Assembly: GCA_022340245.1 (NCBI GenBank) | Contig: JAJDOI010000145.1 | Location: forward strand, 1 to 37,486 | Source of the DNA: Thiogranum sp. | GTDB taxonomy: Bacteria > Pseudomonadota > Gammaproteobacteria > DSM-19610 | Length of the DNA stretch: 37,486 nucleotides | Reading direction: 5' to 3' | Shown: piece by piece, positions 20,038-29,995 of the stretch | Layout: every line of letters starts with the position of its first letter | Numbering within the stretch: position 1 is the first letter of the stretch | Notes under the pieces: generated by a model | What the model was told of the DNA's origin: nothing | Seen by the model: only the letters and a program-made list of their open reading frames with translations | Databases searched by the model: none | Program-made: the position numbers and the translations under genes

Positions 20038-21392
20038 AGCAGAAACCAGGTTCCCATGCCGAGGAATGCGATAAAGCCGACCACGTCGGTGATAGTGGTG
20101 AGCAGCACGGTGCCGGCCAGTGCCGGGTCGATGCCCACACGCTTGAGTGCCAGCGGTATGCCGAAACCGGCCAGCGCCGCGCACACCAGGTTGACGACCA
20201 GGGCCGCGGCGATGATAGCGCCGATCTCTATGTTGCTGAACCAGGCGGTGACAATCAGCGCTACCACCAGCGACCAGATCAGACCGTTCATCGCACTCAC
20301 CGCGATCTCCTTGATCATCAGCGTGCGGGCGTTGCTCGAACCCACCTGGCCGAGTGCCAGGCCGCGGATCATGATGGTCAGCGTCTGGCTGCCGGCGATG
20401 CCGCCCATGCTGGCGACAATCGGCATCAGCACCGCCAGTGCCACGACCTGCTGGAGCGTGTCCCGGTAAAGGCCTATTACCCAGGAGGCCAGAAATGCGG
20501 TGCCGAGGTTGATGCCCAGCCAGACGGCGCGGCGGCGGGCGCTGAGCAGTGCCGGGGCGAAAATGTCATCCTCTTCGTCCAGACCGGCCATGCGCATGAA
20601 CGAGTGGTCAGCCTCCTCGCGGATAACGTCGACCACGTCATCGATGGTAACGCGCCCGAGCAGTCTGCCGTCATCGTCGACCACCGGCGCAGACACCAGG
20701 TCGCGGTCCTCGAACAGGCGAGCCACGTCGACATCTTTCATGTTGGCGGAAATGCCGTCGACGCCGCGGTCCATGACCTCGGCGACACTGAACTCCGGGT
20801 CACTGGTCAGCAGGGTCGCCAGTGGCAGCATGCCCTGGTATTGGTCGAAGCGATCGACGACCATCAGGCTGTCTGTCAAGTCCGGAATTGCGCCGCGCAG
20901 CCGCAGGTAGCGCAGCACTACATCGAGCGTCACGTTGCCGCGCACGGTGACGATTTCGAGATCCATCAGGCCGCCGGCCGTGTCCTCCGGGTAGGACAGC
21001 ACCGCTTCCAGGCGGTGACGGTTCTGCTTGTCCATGGAGTGCAGCAGTTCGTGAATCACCGCGCCGGGCAGGTCGTGCAGCAGGTCTGCAAGATCGTCGG
21101 TATCCAGCCCCTCGGTAATGGCCACCAGCTGTTCGGTTTCCATACCCTCGATAAGGCCGGCGCGCACCTCTTCGTTCACCTCGGTAAGGATTTCGCCCTT
21201 GATATCGGCGTCGACCAGTTCCCAGAGGATTTCCCGCGGGCCGTGCGGCAGGGATTCGAGCAAGTCGGCGGCTTCGGCGGGGTGCAGGCTGGCGAGCAGA
21301 TGTCTGATCTGTTCCGCGCTACCGCTATGCAACGCCGTGCGCAGTATCTCCAGGCGGTGCTGGGTGTTTTGCTGATCGACAGAGTCAACCAT
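20034..21392 (-). CDS. mgtE: magnesium transporter MgtE
   Basis: 452 aa; MgtE N domain, CBS region (VDRFDQYQGMLPLATLL, SAPVVDDDGRLLGRVTIDDVVDVIREEA), TM domain with MPIVASMGGIAGSQTLTIMIRG. Confidence 0.97.
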   Translation of the reverse strand: MVDSVDQQNTQHRLEILRTALHSGSAEQIRHLLASLHPAEAADLLESLPHGPREILWELVDADIKGEILTEVNEEVRAGLIEGMETEQLVAITEGLDTDDLADLLHDLPGAVIHELLHSMDKQNRHRLEAVLSYPEDTAGGLMDLEIVTVRGNVTLDVVLRYLRLRGAIPDLTDSLMVVDRFDQYQGMLPLATLLTSDPEFSVAEVMDRGVDGISANMKDVDVARLFEDRDLVSAPVVDDDGRLLGRVTIDDVVDVIREEADHSFMRMAGLDEEDDIFAPALLSARRRAVWLGINLGTAFLASWVIGLYRDTLQQVVALAVLMPIVASMGGIAGSQTLTIMIRGLALGQVGSSNARTLMIKEIAVSAMNGLIWSLVVALIVTAWFSNIEIGAIIAAALVVNLVCAALAGFGIPLALKRVGIDPALAGTVLLTTITDVVGFIAFLGMGTWFLL

Positions 21393-21467
21393 AAGGGTTC
21401 TCGCTACAGGTGCTGGAGTTGAACCGCCAGTGTAGCAGTCCGGGGGGTTGCAGAAAAAGCGATGCGC

Positions 21468-23207
21468 TTACATTTGGTTGAGAGTCTTCAGCAGTCCGCC
21501 GATCTTCACCGGGTCGTCGCTGTCCAGGATGTCGGTTACCAGCGGTTTGTAGCGCGCGACCTCGCAGCGGGTGATGGCGTCCTTGACTTCCAGTAGGGCG
21601 GTAGGGTGAACCGAGAAGTCGCTCAAGCCCATACCCAGCAGCAGGCGCGTGTAGCGCGTATCACCGGCCATCTCACCGCACATGGAGACCGGGATCTGGT
21701 AGGTGCGCCCGGCCTCAATGACCATCTTTATCAGCCGCAACACAGCCGGATGCAGGGGGTCGTAGAGATAGGTGACCTCATCGTCCACCCGGTCGATGGC
21801 GAGCGTGTACTGAATCAGGTCGTTGGTGCCAATGGACAGAAAGTCCAGGCGGCGCGCGAACAGGCTCGCGGACAGGGCTGCGGCCGGTACTTCAATCATG
21901 CCACCGATTGGCGTATTCAGGTCGAAAGCCAGGCGCTGGCGCTGCAATTCCTGTTTGACGTCGTCGATCAGCGCCAGCACCGCATCGAGTTCACTGGAGC
22001 TGGAGAGCATCGGGATCATCATGCGTACCGGCCCTTTGGCCGAAGCGCGCAGGATGGCGCGCAACTGCGGGCGGAACAGATCGGCGTGCTTCAGACACAG
22101 GCGAATGGCACGCAATCCCAGCGCGGGGTTGGGTGCAACATGGTCGCTGCGCTGTTCGCCGCCGCAGTTTTTGTCGGCGCCGAGATCGAGGGTGCGGATA
22201 GTGACCGGCAGCCCCTTGAGTGCCTTGAGGACGCTCAGGTATTGCTGCAGCTGTTCCTCTTCGTCGGGAATATCGCTGCGATTCATGAACAGGAATTCGG
22301 TGCGGTACAGGCCGATGCCGTCGGCGCCGGCGCGCCGCGCCGCCAGTACGTCTTCGCGTAGCTCGACATTGGCCAGCAGTTCGACATGCACGCCGTCGGC
22401 GCTTGTGGCCGGGTCATTCTTCAGGCGTTTCAGTTTGCTCTGGCGTTTGATCTCCTCGCGCTGCCTGCGGCGGTACTTCTTCAGCGTGTCGGCGTCGATC
22501 TCGGTGAGTAAACGGCCCTTTACGGCGTCGAGTATCGCCAGTTCGCCGTCACGAACCTGGTACGGAGTAAAATGGGTGCCGACCAGGGACGGCAGGCCAA
22601 GGCTGCGGGCCAGGATGGCGGTATGCGACAGCGGACCGCCCGACTCGGTGACAAAACCGGCGATACCCTGGTGATGCAGCAGCGCGGTTTCCGCCGGCGT
22701 GAGGTCATGGGCGACAACGATGGCGCCGCGGAGTTTTTCGCTGTCCTGCGGTTGAGTATCGGCGCCTTCGTTGGCCAGGATACGCTGGATGCGGCTGACC
22801 ACGTGGTCGACATCGTCCATGCGCGTACGCAGGTAGGCGTCATCCATTTCGTCGAACACCGCCGCGAGGGCGTCACGCTGGGATTTCAGGGCCCACTCGG
22901 CGTTGCACTGCCGCTCACGGATCAGCTCCACCGGCGTCGCCGTGAGCATACTGTCTTCGAGCATCAGCAGGTGTGTGTCGATGAAATCGGTAATGTCCGC
23001 GCGGGTGATTTCCGGGATGCTGTCGCGGATGACCTTGAGCTGCTGGCGCGCGACGCGCACGGCACGCCGGAAGCGCGCCACTTCGTTTTCGATCAGTTCC
23101 TCGGGTATCGCGGCTTCAGAGATTTCAATTTCACCGTCTATCAGCCGGTGAATCGGGCCGATAGCGATGCCGTGCGAAATGCCGGTACCTGGGATCGCGA
23201 CGCTCAT
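21468..23207 (-). CDS. ptsI: phosphoenolpyruvate-protein phosphotransferase (EI, no GAF domain)
   Basis: 579 aa; GGPLSHTAILARSLGLPSLVG active-site His region; GIGLYRTEFLFMNR; IGTNDLIQYTLAIDR. Confidence 0.96.
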   Translation of the reverse strand: MSVAIPGTGISHGIAIGPIHRLIDGEIEISEAAIPEELIENEVARFRRAVRVARQQLKVIRDSIPEITRADITDFIDTHLLMLEDSMLTATPVELIRERQCNAEWALKSQRDALAAVFDEMDDAYLRTRMDDVDHVVSRIQRILANEGADTQPQDSEKLRGAIVVAHDLTPAETALLHHQGIAGFVTESGGPLSHTAILARSLGLPSLVGTHFTPYQVRDGELAILDAVKGRLLTEIDADTLKKYRRRQREEIKRQSKLKRLKNDPATSADGVHVELLANVELREDVLAARRAGADGIGLYRTEFLFMNRSDIPDEEEQLQQYLSVLKALKGLPVTIRTLDLGADKNCGGEQRSDHVAPNPALGLRAIRLCLKHADLFRPQLRAILRASAKGPVRMMIPMLSSSSELDAVLALIDDVKQELQRQRLAFDLNTPIGGMIEVPAAALSASLFARRLDFLSIGTNDLIQYTLAIDRVDDEVTYLYDPLHPAVLRLIKMVIEAGRTYQIPVSMCGEMAGDTRYTRLLLGMGLSDFSVHPTALLEVKDAITRCEVARYKPLVTDILDSDDPVKIGGLLKTLNQM

Positions 23208-23473
23208 TCGTCTTCGCCAAAGCGTTGTTCGACAAGTTCGCTCAGCTTGTCGATGGCCTGGCCTTCGTCATCCCCGCTGGCGATCAGGGTGATGTCGCTG
23301 CCGCGGGATGCCGCCAGCATCATCACGCCCATGATGCTCTTGCCGTTGACTTCCTGGCCGTTGCGGGCCAGCCGGATATCGCTCGCGAAGGAGGACGCCA
23401 GGGTCACGAACTTCGCGGCGGCACGCGCGTGCAGGCCCAGTTTGTTGACGATGGTAACGGTTTTATCCTGCAT
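23204..23473 (-). CDS. ptsH: HPr phosphocarrier protein
   Basis: MQDKTVTIVNKLGLHARAAAKF (His15 site), GKSIMGVMML (Ser46 site). Confidence 0.96.
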   Translation of the reverse strand: MQDKTVTIVNKLGLHARAAAKFVTLASSFASDIRLARNGQEVNGKSIMGVMMLAASRGSDITLIASGDDEGQAIDKLSELVEQRFGEDE

Positions 23474-23873
23474 GGGGGCTGCCCTCGCCGGTACAGGTGA
23501 GCACGCCGTCACGACCACCGGTAAGCGCCTTGTGCGCCAGTTCATCGAGATCCAGGTCGGGGTAGTTCAGTACCCGGATGAGCATGGGGAGATTGAGCCC
23601 GGATACCACCCGGACATTCGGCAGATCCTGCAGCCGGCAGGCGATATTGCTGGGCGTTGAGCCGTACAGGTCGGTCACGACCAGCACGCCGTCGCCGCTG
23701 TCCAGATCGTTCAGTGCGCGCCGGGCCTCGGTGTCGATCTTTTCCGGATCGCAACCCGCCGGTGCGGCCAGCGCGCAGGTCGACAGGGGGCAGACCCCGA
23801 GCACGTCGATAGCGGTGTGCAACAGCACGCTGCCCACGTCGCCGTGCGTGATGAGCAGAACGCCGACGTTCAC
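23463..23873 (-). CDS. PTS EIIA component, mannose-type (PTS system fructose subfamily IIA)
   Basis: GTG start, VNVGVLLITHGDVGSVLLHTAIDVLG; GVLVVTDLYGSTPSNIA. Confidence 0.93.
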   Translation of the reverse strand: MNVGVLLITHGDVGSVLLHTAIDVLGVCPLSTCALAAPAGCDPEKIDTEARRALNDLDSGDGVLVVTDLYGSTPSNIACRLQDLPNVRVVSGLNLPMLIRVLNYPDLDLDELAHKALTGGRDGVLTCTGEGSPHAG

Positions 23874-24724
23874 GAAAGCTCCCGGTGCCGGGTCGCCACC
23901 GACGGGTAGCGCTCGCGGAAGTGCTCGGCCAGGCGTTCGCTCAGGTATACCGAGCGGTGCTGGCCACCGGTGCAGCCGATGGCGACAGTCAGATAACTGC
24001 GGTTTTCGGCTTCGAACGCCGGTATCCACTGTTCGAAGAAACCACTCAGGGCCGCGAACATGGCCGCCACGGGAGGCTCGCTTTCAAGGTAGTCTACCAC
24101 CGCCTGGTCGCGGCCGGTGAGCGGCCGTAGCCGCGGTTGCCAGTGGGGATTGGGCAGGCAACGGGCGTCGAAGACGAAGTCGGCGTCCGGCGGAATACCG
24201 TGTTTGTAACCGAAAGACTGAAACAGCAGCGACAGCGTGTGGTCGTTGCGGCGGGCCACGCGCTGTCGTACCAGGTCACGCAGCTGGTGCAGGCTTGTCT
24301 GGCTGGTATCGATAAACAGGTCGGCACTTTGCGAAATCGGTTCCAGCAGTTGCGTCTCGCGTTCAATGGCGTCGGCCAGGGACAAGCCGCTGTAGCTCAG
24401 CGGGTGGCGCCGCCGGGTTTCGCTGAAGCGCTTGATAAGGGTGTCGGTTTCGCAGGTGAGAAACAGGATTTCGCTGTCGATCGCATGCGTCCTGAGCTCC
24501 TCCAGCGTCTCGCCCACGCGTTCCAGAGCCTGGGGCAGATTACGGGCGTCGATGCCGACCGCGGCATGTTCCACCGGGTGAGGTGCGGCCGTCAGCTCGT
24601 TGGCCAGCGCGCTCAGCAGGCCGGCCGGCAGGTTGTCGATACAGTAATAGCCGAGATCCTCCAGAGTGTGCAGGGCGACACTCTTTCCGGAACCGGACAA
24701 TCCGCTGACGATAACGAGCTTCAC
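23870..24724 (-). CDS. rapZ: RNase adapter protein RapZ
   Basis: MKLVIVSGLSGSGKSVALHTLEDLGYYCIDNLP; VAIGCTGGQHRSVYLSERLAEHF. Confidence 0.98.
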   Translation of the reverse strand: MKLVIVSGLSGSGKSVALHTLEDLGYYCIDNLPAGLLSALANELTAAPHPVEHAAVGIDARNLPQALERVGETLEELRTHAIDSEILFLTCETDTLIKRFSETRRRHPLSYSGLSLADAIERETQLLEPISQSADLFIDTSQTSLHQLRDLVRQRVARRNDHTLSLLFQSFGYKHGIPPDADFVFDARCLPNPHWQPRLRPLTGRDQAVVDYLESEPPVAAMFAALSGFFEQWIPAFEAENRSYLTVAIGCTGGQHRSVYLSERLAEHFRERYPSVATRHRELS

Positions 24725-24792
24725 GTTGTTTCCACCATGGGGCCTGTTTGCCGCAAGGGTATTGGGGTTGTTCGAGGCTTGCGCGCAATCTC

Positions 24793-25734
24793 TCAGCTAT
24801 TTTCCATGAAACGCGCCTGGCGTTCCATAAATAGCTTGGCCGAATCGAAGCCTTTGCGCAGCAGGGCGTGATGACGGGCGGCGGCTTCGGCCAGCACCGC
24901 GAGGTTGCGCCCGGGGGCCACCGGCAGGGTGATTTCGGGGATGTCCACGCCGAGGATCGTCTGGGTGGTGCGGGCGCCGTGCAGGCGGTCGATGGCGTGC
25001 ATCTGCTCCTCGGTCATGGTGACCAGCTTCAGGATCAGGCGCAAGTTGCGGGCCTGCTTGATGGCGCTGTCGCCGAACATGACGCGGATATTGAGAATGC
25101 CTAGTCCACGCACCTCGAGGAAGTCGCGCAGAATCTCGGGGCAGCGGCCGCTGAGGGTGTCAGGGGACGTCTTGGCGAACACCGGGGCGTCATCGGCGAC
25201 CAGGCGGTGTCCGCGCGCGACGAGTTCGAGCGCCAGTTCGCTTTTGCCCACGCTCGGGTCACCGGTGATCAGCAGGCCGACGCTGAACACCTCCATGAAC
25301 ACGCCATGCAGGATGATTTTTTCGGCGAACAGATTGGTCAGGTAATACTGCAGGTAGTTGACCAGCTGGGCCGTCGACTCGCTGGAGTGGAACAAGGGGG
25401 TGGAAGTGGCTTCACTACGCTGTTTGATGTCTTCGGGCGGCAGGTGGTTGTCGCCCAGCACGATCAGGTCGCTGGTGCCGTCGAACAGGTGGTCGATCAA
25501 ATCGCGGCGTGCGCTGGCGCTGAGGCGTTCCAGGTACTGAATTTCAGTGTTGCCGAGGACCTGCACCCGGTTGGGGTGGATCAGGTTGAGGTGGCCGACC
25601 AGCGAGGTGCGGGTGGCTTCGGATTCGGGGTTCTTGATGCTGCGGGTCTGGCCCATGTGGCTTCCCGCCCAGTGCAGATCGAGTTTTGCCCGCAGTGTTT
25701 CGAACAGCGTGCCGACTGACGCGTCGATACTCAT
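24793..25734 (-). CDS. hprK: HPr kinase/phosphorylase
   Basis: GLLITGDPSVGKSELALELVARGHRLVADDAP (Walker A), EVRGLGILNIRVMFGDSAI. Confidence 0.98.
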   Translation of the reverse strand: MSIDASVGTLFETLRAKLDLHWAGSHMGQTRSIKNPESEATRTSLVGHLNLIHPNRVQVLGNTEIQYLERLSASARRDLIDHLFDGTSDLIVLGDNHLPPEDIKQRSEATSTPLFHSSESTAQLVNYLQYYLTNLFAEKIILHGVFMEVFSVGLLITGDPSVGKSELALELVARGHRLVADDAPVFAKTSPDTLSGRCPEILRDFLEVRGLGILNIRVMFGDSAIKQARNLRLILKLVTMTEEQMHAIDRLHGARTTQTILGVDIPEITLPVAPGRNLAVLAEAAARHHALLRKGFDSAKLFMERQARFMENS

Positions 25735-26204
25735 GCCGACAGTTGCTGGCGTGCGTCCCAGTGGTTAATGGATTCCAGGCACTGCTGGCTGTCGCCGCAC
25801 TCGCGCAACTTCCGGCACAGGTCGGCGTCGCTGAACATGGCCGCCAGGCGCGCCAGGATCTGCAGGTGCTCCTCGGTCGATTCTTCGGGCACCAGCAGAG
25901 CAAACAACAGATCCACGGGCTGGTTGTCGATGGCGTCGTAGTCGATTCCCGTTGCCAGCGTGACAAAGGCACCGATGGGAGCGTCGAGTCCCTTGATGCG
26001 GCCATGCGGCAACGCCACGCCATGTCCAAGACCGGTGCTGCCAAGGCGTTCGCGTCCCACCAGGCTGTCGAACAGCTCTCCGTCGGCGTAGGCCGGTAAC
26101 GCGGTGGACAGCAACTGGCTGAGCAGTTCCAGGCTGCGTTTCTTACTGGAACTGTCCTGCTGACAGGCGATGCGTCCCGGGCTTAGAAGTGCGGTAATCT
26201 GCAT
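25731..26204 (-). CDS. ptsN: PTS nitrogen regulatory EIIA
   Basis: GSTGLGHGVALPHGRIKGLDAPIGAFVTL; IDNQPVDLLFALLVPEESTEEHLQILARLA. Confidence 0.96.
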   Translation of the reverse strand: MQITALLSPGRIACQQDSSSKKRSLELLSQLLSTALPAYADGELFDSLVGRERLGSTGLGHGVALPHGRIKGLDAPIGAFVTLATGIDYDAIDNQPVDLLFALLVPEESTEEHLQILARLAAMFSDADLCRKLRECGDSQQCLESINHWDARQQLSA

Positions 26205-26217
26205 ATCAGGATGCCTG

Positions 26218-26254
26218 GAGCAGGCGATCGCGGAGCGGTCGCCCGCACCTGCTC
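26218..26254. promoter_or_regulatory. hairpin between ptsN and hpf
   Basis: GAGCAGG (26218-26224)/CCTGCTC (26248-26254) enclosing GGCGATCGC-GGA-GCGGTCGCC. Confidence 0.5.
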
Positions 26255-26582
26255 ATGGTTCCAGGCTGTGTTTTTTGTTCGCGCCTTCGACGCGGTGGTG
26301 ATCGGTGATTTTCTCCTTGTGTTTTTTGATCTGGCGATCCAGCTTGTCGGTCAGGCCGTCGATCGCGGCATACATATCCTCTTCGGTGCTGTCGGCGAAC
26401 AGCTTGCCGCCACTGATATGCACCGTTGCTTCGGCGGTGTGGCGAAGTTTCTCGACACTCAGCACGACGTGCACATCGGTAACGTGGTCAAAATGGCGCT
26501 CCAGCCGCTCGAATTTCTCGTCCACATAGTTGCGTAGCGGATCGGTGATGTCGACGTGGTGTCCGGTTAAATTGATTTGCAT
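26253..26582 (-). CDS. hpf: ribosome hibernation promoting factor
   Basis: MQINLTGHHVDITDPLRNYVDEKFERLERHFDHVTDVHVVL. Confidence 0.96.
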   Translation of the reverse strand: MQINLTGHHVDITDPLRNYVDEKFERLERHFDHVTDVHVVLSVEKLRHTAEATVHISGGKLFADSTEEDMYAAIDGLTDKLDRQIKKHKEKITDHHRVEGANKKHSLEP

Positions 26583-26605
26583 GGATACGCTCCTCGTCCA
26601 TGGCC

Positions 26606-28093
26606 TCATGAGAGGCGTTTGCGTTCATTGGAAGGTGGTATGGCCAGGGCTTCGCGGTATTTGGCGATGGTGCGTCGCGCAACCTTGATGCCCTGTTCGG
26701 CCAGCACGCTGGCAATCTTGCTGTCGCTCAGCGGTTTGGTCGGCTTTTCTGCCGCCACGAGTTTTTTGATGATGGCGCGTATCGCCGTGGCGGAACATTC
26801 GCCGCCGTCGGAGGTGCCGACGTGGCTGGAGAAAAAGTACTTGAATTCGTAGATGCCGCGGGGCGTATGCATGTATTTCTGGGTCGTGACGCGGGAAATC
26901 GTGGACTCGTGCATCTCGACGGTATCGGCAACATCGCGCAGCACCAGCGGCTTCATGGCTTCATCACCGTATTCAAAAAAATTACGTTGCCGTTCGACAA
27001 TGCAGCGGGCGACCTTGAGCAGGGTTTCATGGCGGCTTTGAAGGCTCTTCAGGAACCAGCGCGCTTCCTGGAGATGGTTGCGCAGGTAGGTGTTGTCATC
27101 GCTGTTGTCGGCACGTTTCACCAGGCTGGCATAATGGCTGTTGATGCGCAACCTGGGGGCCGCATCGATGTTGAGTTCCACCTGCCATTTGCCATTATTC
27201 TTGAACACGAATACATCGGGAACTACATACTGCGGCGTGGCGCTGGTTATCTGCGAGCCGGGCCGCGGATTGAGCGACTGCACCAGTTTAAGCACTTCCT
27301 GAAGCTCGACTTCCGAGAGCTTCATGCGGCGCATGATCTGATTATAGTCCCGATTGGCCAGGAGGTTCACGTGTTCCTCCACCAGCGTCAGCGCCTGCTC
27401 CCGCCAGGGGGTGTCGGCATCCAGCGCATGCAATTGAATCGACAGACATTCCGCGGGATCCCGGGCGCCGACGCCAACGGGGTCAAAGTGCTGGATACGC
27501 CGCAGCACCACCTGCATCTCCTCGATGCCGATTTCCCGTTCCGGCGGCAAATCCAGGCTTTCGAGCATTTCTTCCAGCGAAACAGTCAGATAGCCGTCAT
27601 CGCTGATAGAGTCGATGATGGCTTCGGCGATTGCCCGGTCTTCATCGCTGAATGGCGACAGGTCGAGCTGCCAGCTGAGATGTTCGTGCAGGCTCTGGCC
27701 TTCGGCGCTGTGTGTCTCGAAGAAATCCCTGCCGTCGCCGTCAGCGGGCGTGCTGTAGCTGGTGGCGCCCATGTCGTAGGTATCTTCCCAGTTGGTATCG
27801 ACCGGCAGGTCGTCGGGCATGGTCTCGGAGTTGCTCGTGACTTCGGCTTCCGCGCTGTCCTGTGAATCCTTGCGTTTGTCCTCGTCCTTTACCGACTGTT
27901 CCCGCGCGGCTTCGCTGGCTTCGCCTGGCGGCACATCGCCTTCGTCCGGTTCCAGCATCAGATTTGAATCAAGGACCGTCTGCACTTCCAGCTGCAGTTC
28001 CAGTGTCGACAGCTGCAACAGCCGAATAGCCTGTTGCAGCTGGGGGGTCATTGTCAGGTGCTGGCCAAGCCGAAGTTGGATGGACTGCTTCAT
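26606..28093 (-). CDS. rpoN: RNA polymerase sigma-54 factor
   Basis: 495 aa; [29 protein letters not shown]; RpoN box [12 protein letters not shown]. Confidence 0.98.
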   Translation of the reverse strand: MKQSIQLRLGQHLTMTPQLQQAIRLLQLSTLELQLEVQTVLDSNLMLEPDEGDVPPGEASEAAREQSVKDEDKRKDSQDSAEAEVTSNSETMPDDLPVDTNWEDTYDMGATSYSTPADGDGRDFFETHSAEGQSLHEHLSWQLDLSPFSDEDRAIAEAIIDSISDDGYLTVSLEEMLESLDLPPEREIGIEEMQVVLRRIQHFDPVGVGARDPAECLSIQLHALDADTPWREQALTLVEEHVNLLANRDYNQIMRRMKLSEVELQEVLKLVQSLNPRPGSQITSATPQYVVPDVFVFKNNGKWQVELNIDAAPRLRINSHYASLVKRADNSDDNTYLRNHLQEARWFLKSLQSRHETLLKVARCIVERQRNFFEYGDEAMKPLVLRDVADTVEMHESTISRVTTQKYMHTPRGIYEFKYFFSSHVGTSDGGECSATAIRAIIKKLVAAEKPTKPLSDSKIASVLAEQGIKVARRTIAKYREALAIPPSNERKRLS

Positions 28094-28168
28094 AGGTGCA
28101 TTGTCGTCAGGATTCTGCCGTGCGGCGGCGGGAAGGGTCGCCGCTTACAGCCGCCTATTCTACTCCAC

Positions 28169-28184
28169 TGCATTTATTATGCCA
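28169..28184 (-). promoter_or_regulatory. candidate sigma-54 (-24/-12) promoter facing rpoN
   Basis: Minus strand TGGCATAATAAATGCA: GG-N10-GC spacing, TGGCA and TGCA elements, about 75-80 bp upstream of the rpoN ATG. Confidence 0.4.
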
Positions 28185-28214
28185 GTGATGCGTTTACTTT
28201 TATTTCTTAGAGGC

Positions 28215-28940
28215 CTACATGGTGAAATTGTCTCCCAGATAGACGTCGCGGACTTTCTGGTTCTTGAGGATATCGCCGGGCGGGCCTTCGGCCAGTGTGT
28301 GGCCGCTGCCGATGATGTAGGCGCGGTTACAGATACCCAGCGTCTCGCGCACATTGTGGTCGGTGATCAGCACGCCGATATTCCGCTCGGTCAAGTGTTC
28401 CACGATACGTTGAATATCGATGACCGAAATGGGGTCCACGCCTGCAAACGGCTCATCGAGCAGGATGAAACGCGGTTCCATGGCCAGCGCGCGCGCGATT
28501 TCCACGCGCCGGCGTTCCCCGCCCGAGAGGCTCAGCCCCTTTTGCTCGCGCAGGTGGGCGATATGCAGCTCCTGCAACAGTTCTTCCAGTTTATCGCTGC
28601 GGCCGCGCCGGCTGAGATCCTTGCGCATCTCCAGCACGGCCAGCAGGTTGTCGGCCACGCTTAGCTTGCGGAATACCGATGCTTCCTGCGGCAGGTAGCC
28701 CACGCCGCGCTGGGCGCGCACGTGCATGGGATAGCGGGTGAGTTCCTGGTCATCGAGCCACACCGAGCCGCCGTCGCAGGCAATCAGGCCGACGATCATG
28801 TAGAAGCAGGTGGTTTTGCCGGCGCCATTGGGCCCCAACAGGCCCACCACCTCGCCGCTGTCGACCGCCAGCGAGACGGACTCCACAACGACTTTGCCTG
28901 AATAGCTCTTGTTCAGCCCACGCGCTTCGAGGCGGCTCAT
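28215..28940 (-). CDS. lptB: LPS export ABC transporter ATP-binding protein
   Basis: [52 protein letters not shown]. Confidence 0.98.
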   Translation of the reverse strand: MSRLEARGLNKSYSGKVVVESVSLAVDSGEVVGLLGPNGAGKTTCFYMIVGLIACDGGSVWLDDQELTRYPMHVRAQRGVGYLPQEASVFRKLSVADNLLAVLEMRKDLSRRGRSDKLEELLQELHIAHLREQKGLSLSGGERRRVEIARALAMEPRFILLDEPFAGVDPISVIDIQRIVEHLTERNIGVLITDHNVRETLGICNRAYIIGSGHTLAEGPPGDILKNQKVRDVYLGDNFTM

Positions 28941-29458
28941 GGTTTACGCGGTTCTGTCTGGTTCTTTTCCGGCCTTGGCTGGATGGTGATATGCACGCGG
29001 TCCTTGGGTTGGTCGGTGCCCGCATTGACCTTGTCCTTCACGACATCGTACTCGATGCGCTGACTGCGCAGCACGTCGCCTTCCTGTTCGACTTCGGCCT
29101 GTTTGAGGAGAATGATGTATTCGGGGTTGGTGTAGTACTCCATGCGCAGCGCCTTGGCGGTCACGTCCTGATCCTTGTTGTCGGGACGCTGCCTGTAGGT
29201 GGCCGGTTTGCCCTCCATAACGACTTTTTCCACTTTGTCGCCCTTGTTGTACACGGTCATGGTTTCGCCCGTGAGCACCAGTGTCCCCTGGGTGACTTTG
29301 ACGTTGCCGTGATAGACGCTCACGCCCTTGCCGTCGTTGAGCTCGACCCGATCGGCCTCGATCGACATCGGTTGATTCCGGTCGGTGGACAGCGCCCACC
29401 CGGCCGCCGGGACCAGGCTCAATGCGAGCCAGATCAACGGCATGGTGATTCTAGTCAT
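28937..29458 (-). CDS. lptA: LPS transport periplasmic protein LptA
   Basis: Signal peptide; [42 protein letters not shown]. Confidence 0.96.
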   Translation of the reverse strand: MTRITMPLIWLALSLVPAAGWALSTDRNQPMSIEADRVELNDGKGVSVYHGNVKVTQGTLVLTGETMTVYNKGDKVEKVVMEGKPATYRQRPDNKDQDVTAKALRMEYYTNPEYIILLKQAEVEQEGDVLRSQRIEYDVVKDKVNAGTDQPKDRVHITIQPRPEKNQTEPRKP

Positions 29459-29990
29459 GTATGCCCCGTACGTTTCCGAGCAGTTGCAGCTGTTGCCGGC
29501 CCAGCTCTGCGTGCAAACCTGTCGCGCTAAAATGCCAGTTCCCCGATACCAGGACAACCGGTTGGTCGGTTTCTATCACATCACCCTTGTCGTCAATCCG
29601 CAACTTTTCTGTATGCAGAACCAGGTCGCCGTCCCCGGCTTCCCGCTGCAGGTTGACCGCCGTTTCGAGCACCATGTGCCGCTGATCTGCGGCAATCCAA
29701 CCCCGCTGCGCGCTCGCCCGCCAGTGTTGCTGTTGGACATCGGTGAGTCGCAGGCGCGGTTCGAACAGTCGCGCCCGATCTTCGCCCGGCCACTGCTCCA
29801 GCCGCCGGGCCAGCAATTCGCGCTTTGGCAGGCCATGCTCGTCGAATACCTGCCAGCGGGGCTGCTCGACGTAAAAATCCGGAAGCAGGGCGCTGCCGTC
29901 GCGCTCATCGCCCGCCTGTCGCACAGACAGGAACAACCACAGGCTGGCGAGGCCGGCGAGCAGCGTAGCGGCGAAAAACCAGCGCTGCAT
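29451..29990 (-). CDS. lptC: LPS export ABC transporter periplasmic protein LptC
   Basis: N-terminal TM (MQRWFFAATLLAGLASLWLFLS), VLETAVNLQREAGDGDLVLHTEKLRID; overlap with lptA. Confidence 0.93.
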   Translation of the reverse strand: MQRWFFAATLLAGLASLWLFLSVRQAGDERDGSALLPDFYVEQPRWQVFDEHGLPKRELLARRLEQWPGEDRARLFEPRLRLTDVQQQHWRASAQRGWIAADQRHMVLETAVNLQREAGDGDLVLHTEKLRIDDKGDVIETDQPVVLVSGNWHFSATGLHAELGRQQLQLLGNVRGIHD

Positions 29991-29995
29991 CCCGC

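Noticed and set aside
22572-23660. 362-aa plus-strand ORF opposite ptsI/ptsH/EIIA
   Set aside because: Spans three confidently identified minus-strand genes; shadow ORF.
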